Positions 32,981-33,150 of a stretch of 33,150 nucleotides of DNA are shown piece after piece; the stretch's first letter is position 1; each line of letters begins with the position of its first letter. Source of the DNA: Sulfobacillus benefaciens (lineage in GTDB: Bacteria; Bacillota; Sulfobacillia; Sulfobacillales; Sulfobacillaceae). The notes under the pieces were generated by a model. The model was given only the letters and a program-made list of their open reading frames with translations. It ran no database searches and had not been told where the DNA came from. The stretch is taken from assembly GCA_003023725.1 (NCBI GenBank), contig PXYT01000041.1:1-33150 (forward strand). Direction: 5' to 3'. A program made the position numbers and the translations under genes.

Positions 32981-33026
32981 CCCGGCTTCAGCCGTGGAGA
33001 TAGAAGCCCATGGCCCGACAGGGCCA
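32981..33026. repeat. IS200/IS605 left-end hairpins
   Basis: CGGC-TTCA-GCCG (32983-32994) lies in the context AAGCCCCCGGCTTCAGCCGT, which is typical of IS200/IS605 ends, where transposase binds a short hairpin rather than an inverted repeat. A second perfect hairpin, TGGCCC-GACA-GGGCCA (33011-33026), lies in the tnpA leader and may limit its translation. Confidence 0.7.
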
Positions 33027-33078
33027 ATATTTGCGCTCCCGATGAGGGTTAGACTCCGCATCGTGGTATAATAATTAT

Positions 33079-33150
33079 ATGAACTACACATCGAATCACC
33101 ATGTCGTCTATTCGTGCCAATATCATGGGGTGTGGTGCCCCAAGTACCGG
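33079..33150 (+). CDS. tnpA: IS200/IS605 family transposase TnpA (N-terminal part)
   Basis: Only the first 24 codons lie in the window; the gene runs off the right edge. The product begins MNYTSNHHVVYSCQYHGVWC and continues PKYR, the recognisable start of Y1 (HUH) transposases (HxVYxxxYHxVWxxKYR). These enzymes move single-stranded DNA using a catalytic tyrosine located further downstream. The left-end hairpins and TATAAT-like words (33067-33077) lie just upstream. Whether the element is complete and whether tnpB follows cannot be seen. Confidence 0.85.
   Translation, partial: MNYTSNHHVVYSCQYHGVWCPKYR

Overview
The window looks like a chromosomal segment of a spore-forming, Sulfobacillus-like Firmicute. 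The evidence is a spoVK-type AAA ATPase and a YnbB-type PLP enzyme in the Bacillus spoVK-ynbA-ynbB order, a Gram-positive-style LexA, strong GGAGG ribosome binding sites with many GTG/TTG starts, and an ECF sigma module. Genus assignment is inference; no rRNA or tRNA gene was seen.

Layout. 1-866: tail of a membrane protein and a hairpin-rich spacer. 867-3792: spoVK-like ATPase, small Era-like GTPase and YnbB-like PLP enzyme. 3757-4350: lexA, convergent with ynbB and overlapping its 3' end. 4419-5405: CPBP membrane protease. 5811-8533: a lipid operon (acyl-CoA dehydrogenase, SCP2 protein, thiolase) closed by a strong bidirectional terminator. 8609-10665 (minus): ECF sigma factor translationally coupled to a membrane-anchored beta-propeller protein. 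10759-11964 (minus): MFS exporter. 12365-13223: 2H phosphoesterase convergent with a pterin carbinolamine dehydratase. 13537-15270 (minus): secreted transglutaminase-like protein and a small unknown. 15271-16375: decayed DNA. 16407-17054 (minus): 1-Cys-type peroxiredoxin with an in-frame TGA. 17276-19517: VOC protein and an orphan peptide-type binding lipoprotein. 20156-21613 (minus): DHA2 exporter. 22045-23649: YveA-like amino acid permease. 23854-25822: DUF1284 protein, small unknown, nucleoside hydrolase. 26956-27408: hotdog thioesterase. 28666-31208: two unrecognised proteins, one with a His/Glu repeat tail. 31209-33150: decayed DNA with a transposase remnant and the left part of an IS200/IS605 element.

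The main discovery candidate is the peroxiredoxin at 16407-17054 (minus). Its peroxidatic cysteine codon is TGA, the rest of the protein is intact and well conserved, promoter and ribosome binding site are good, and a hairpin lies at the distance from the TGA expected of a bacterial SECIS. This suggests a selenocysteine peroxiredoxin that ordinary gene calling would miss or split. No selA, selB, selC or selD gene is visible here, so the interpretation depends on the rest of the genome.
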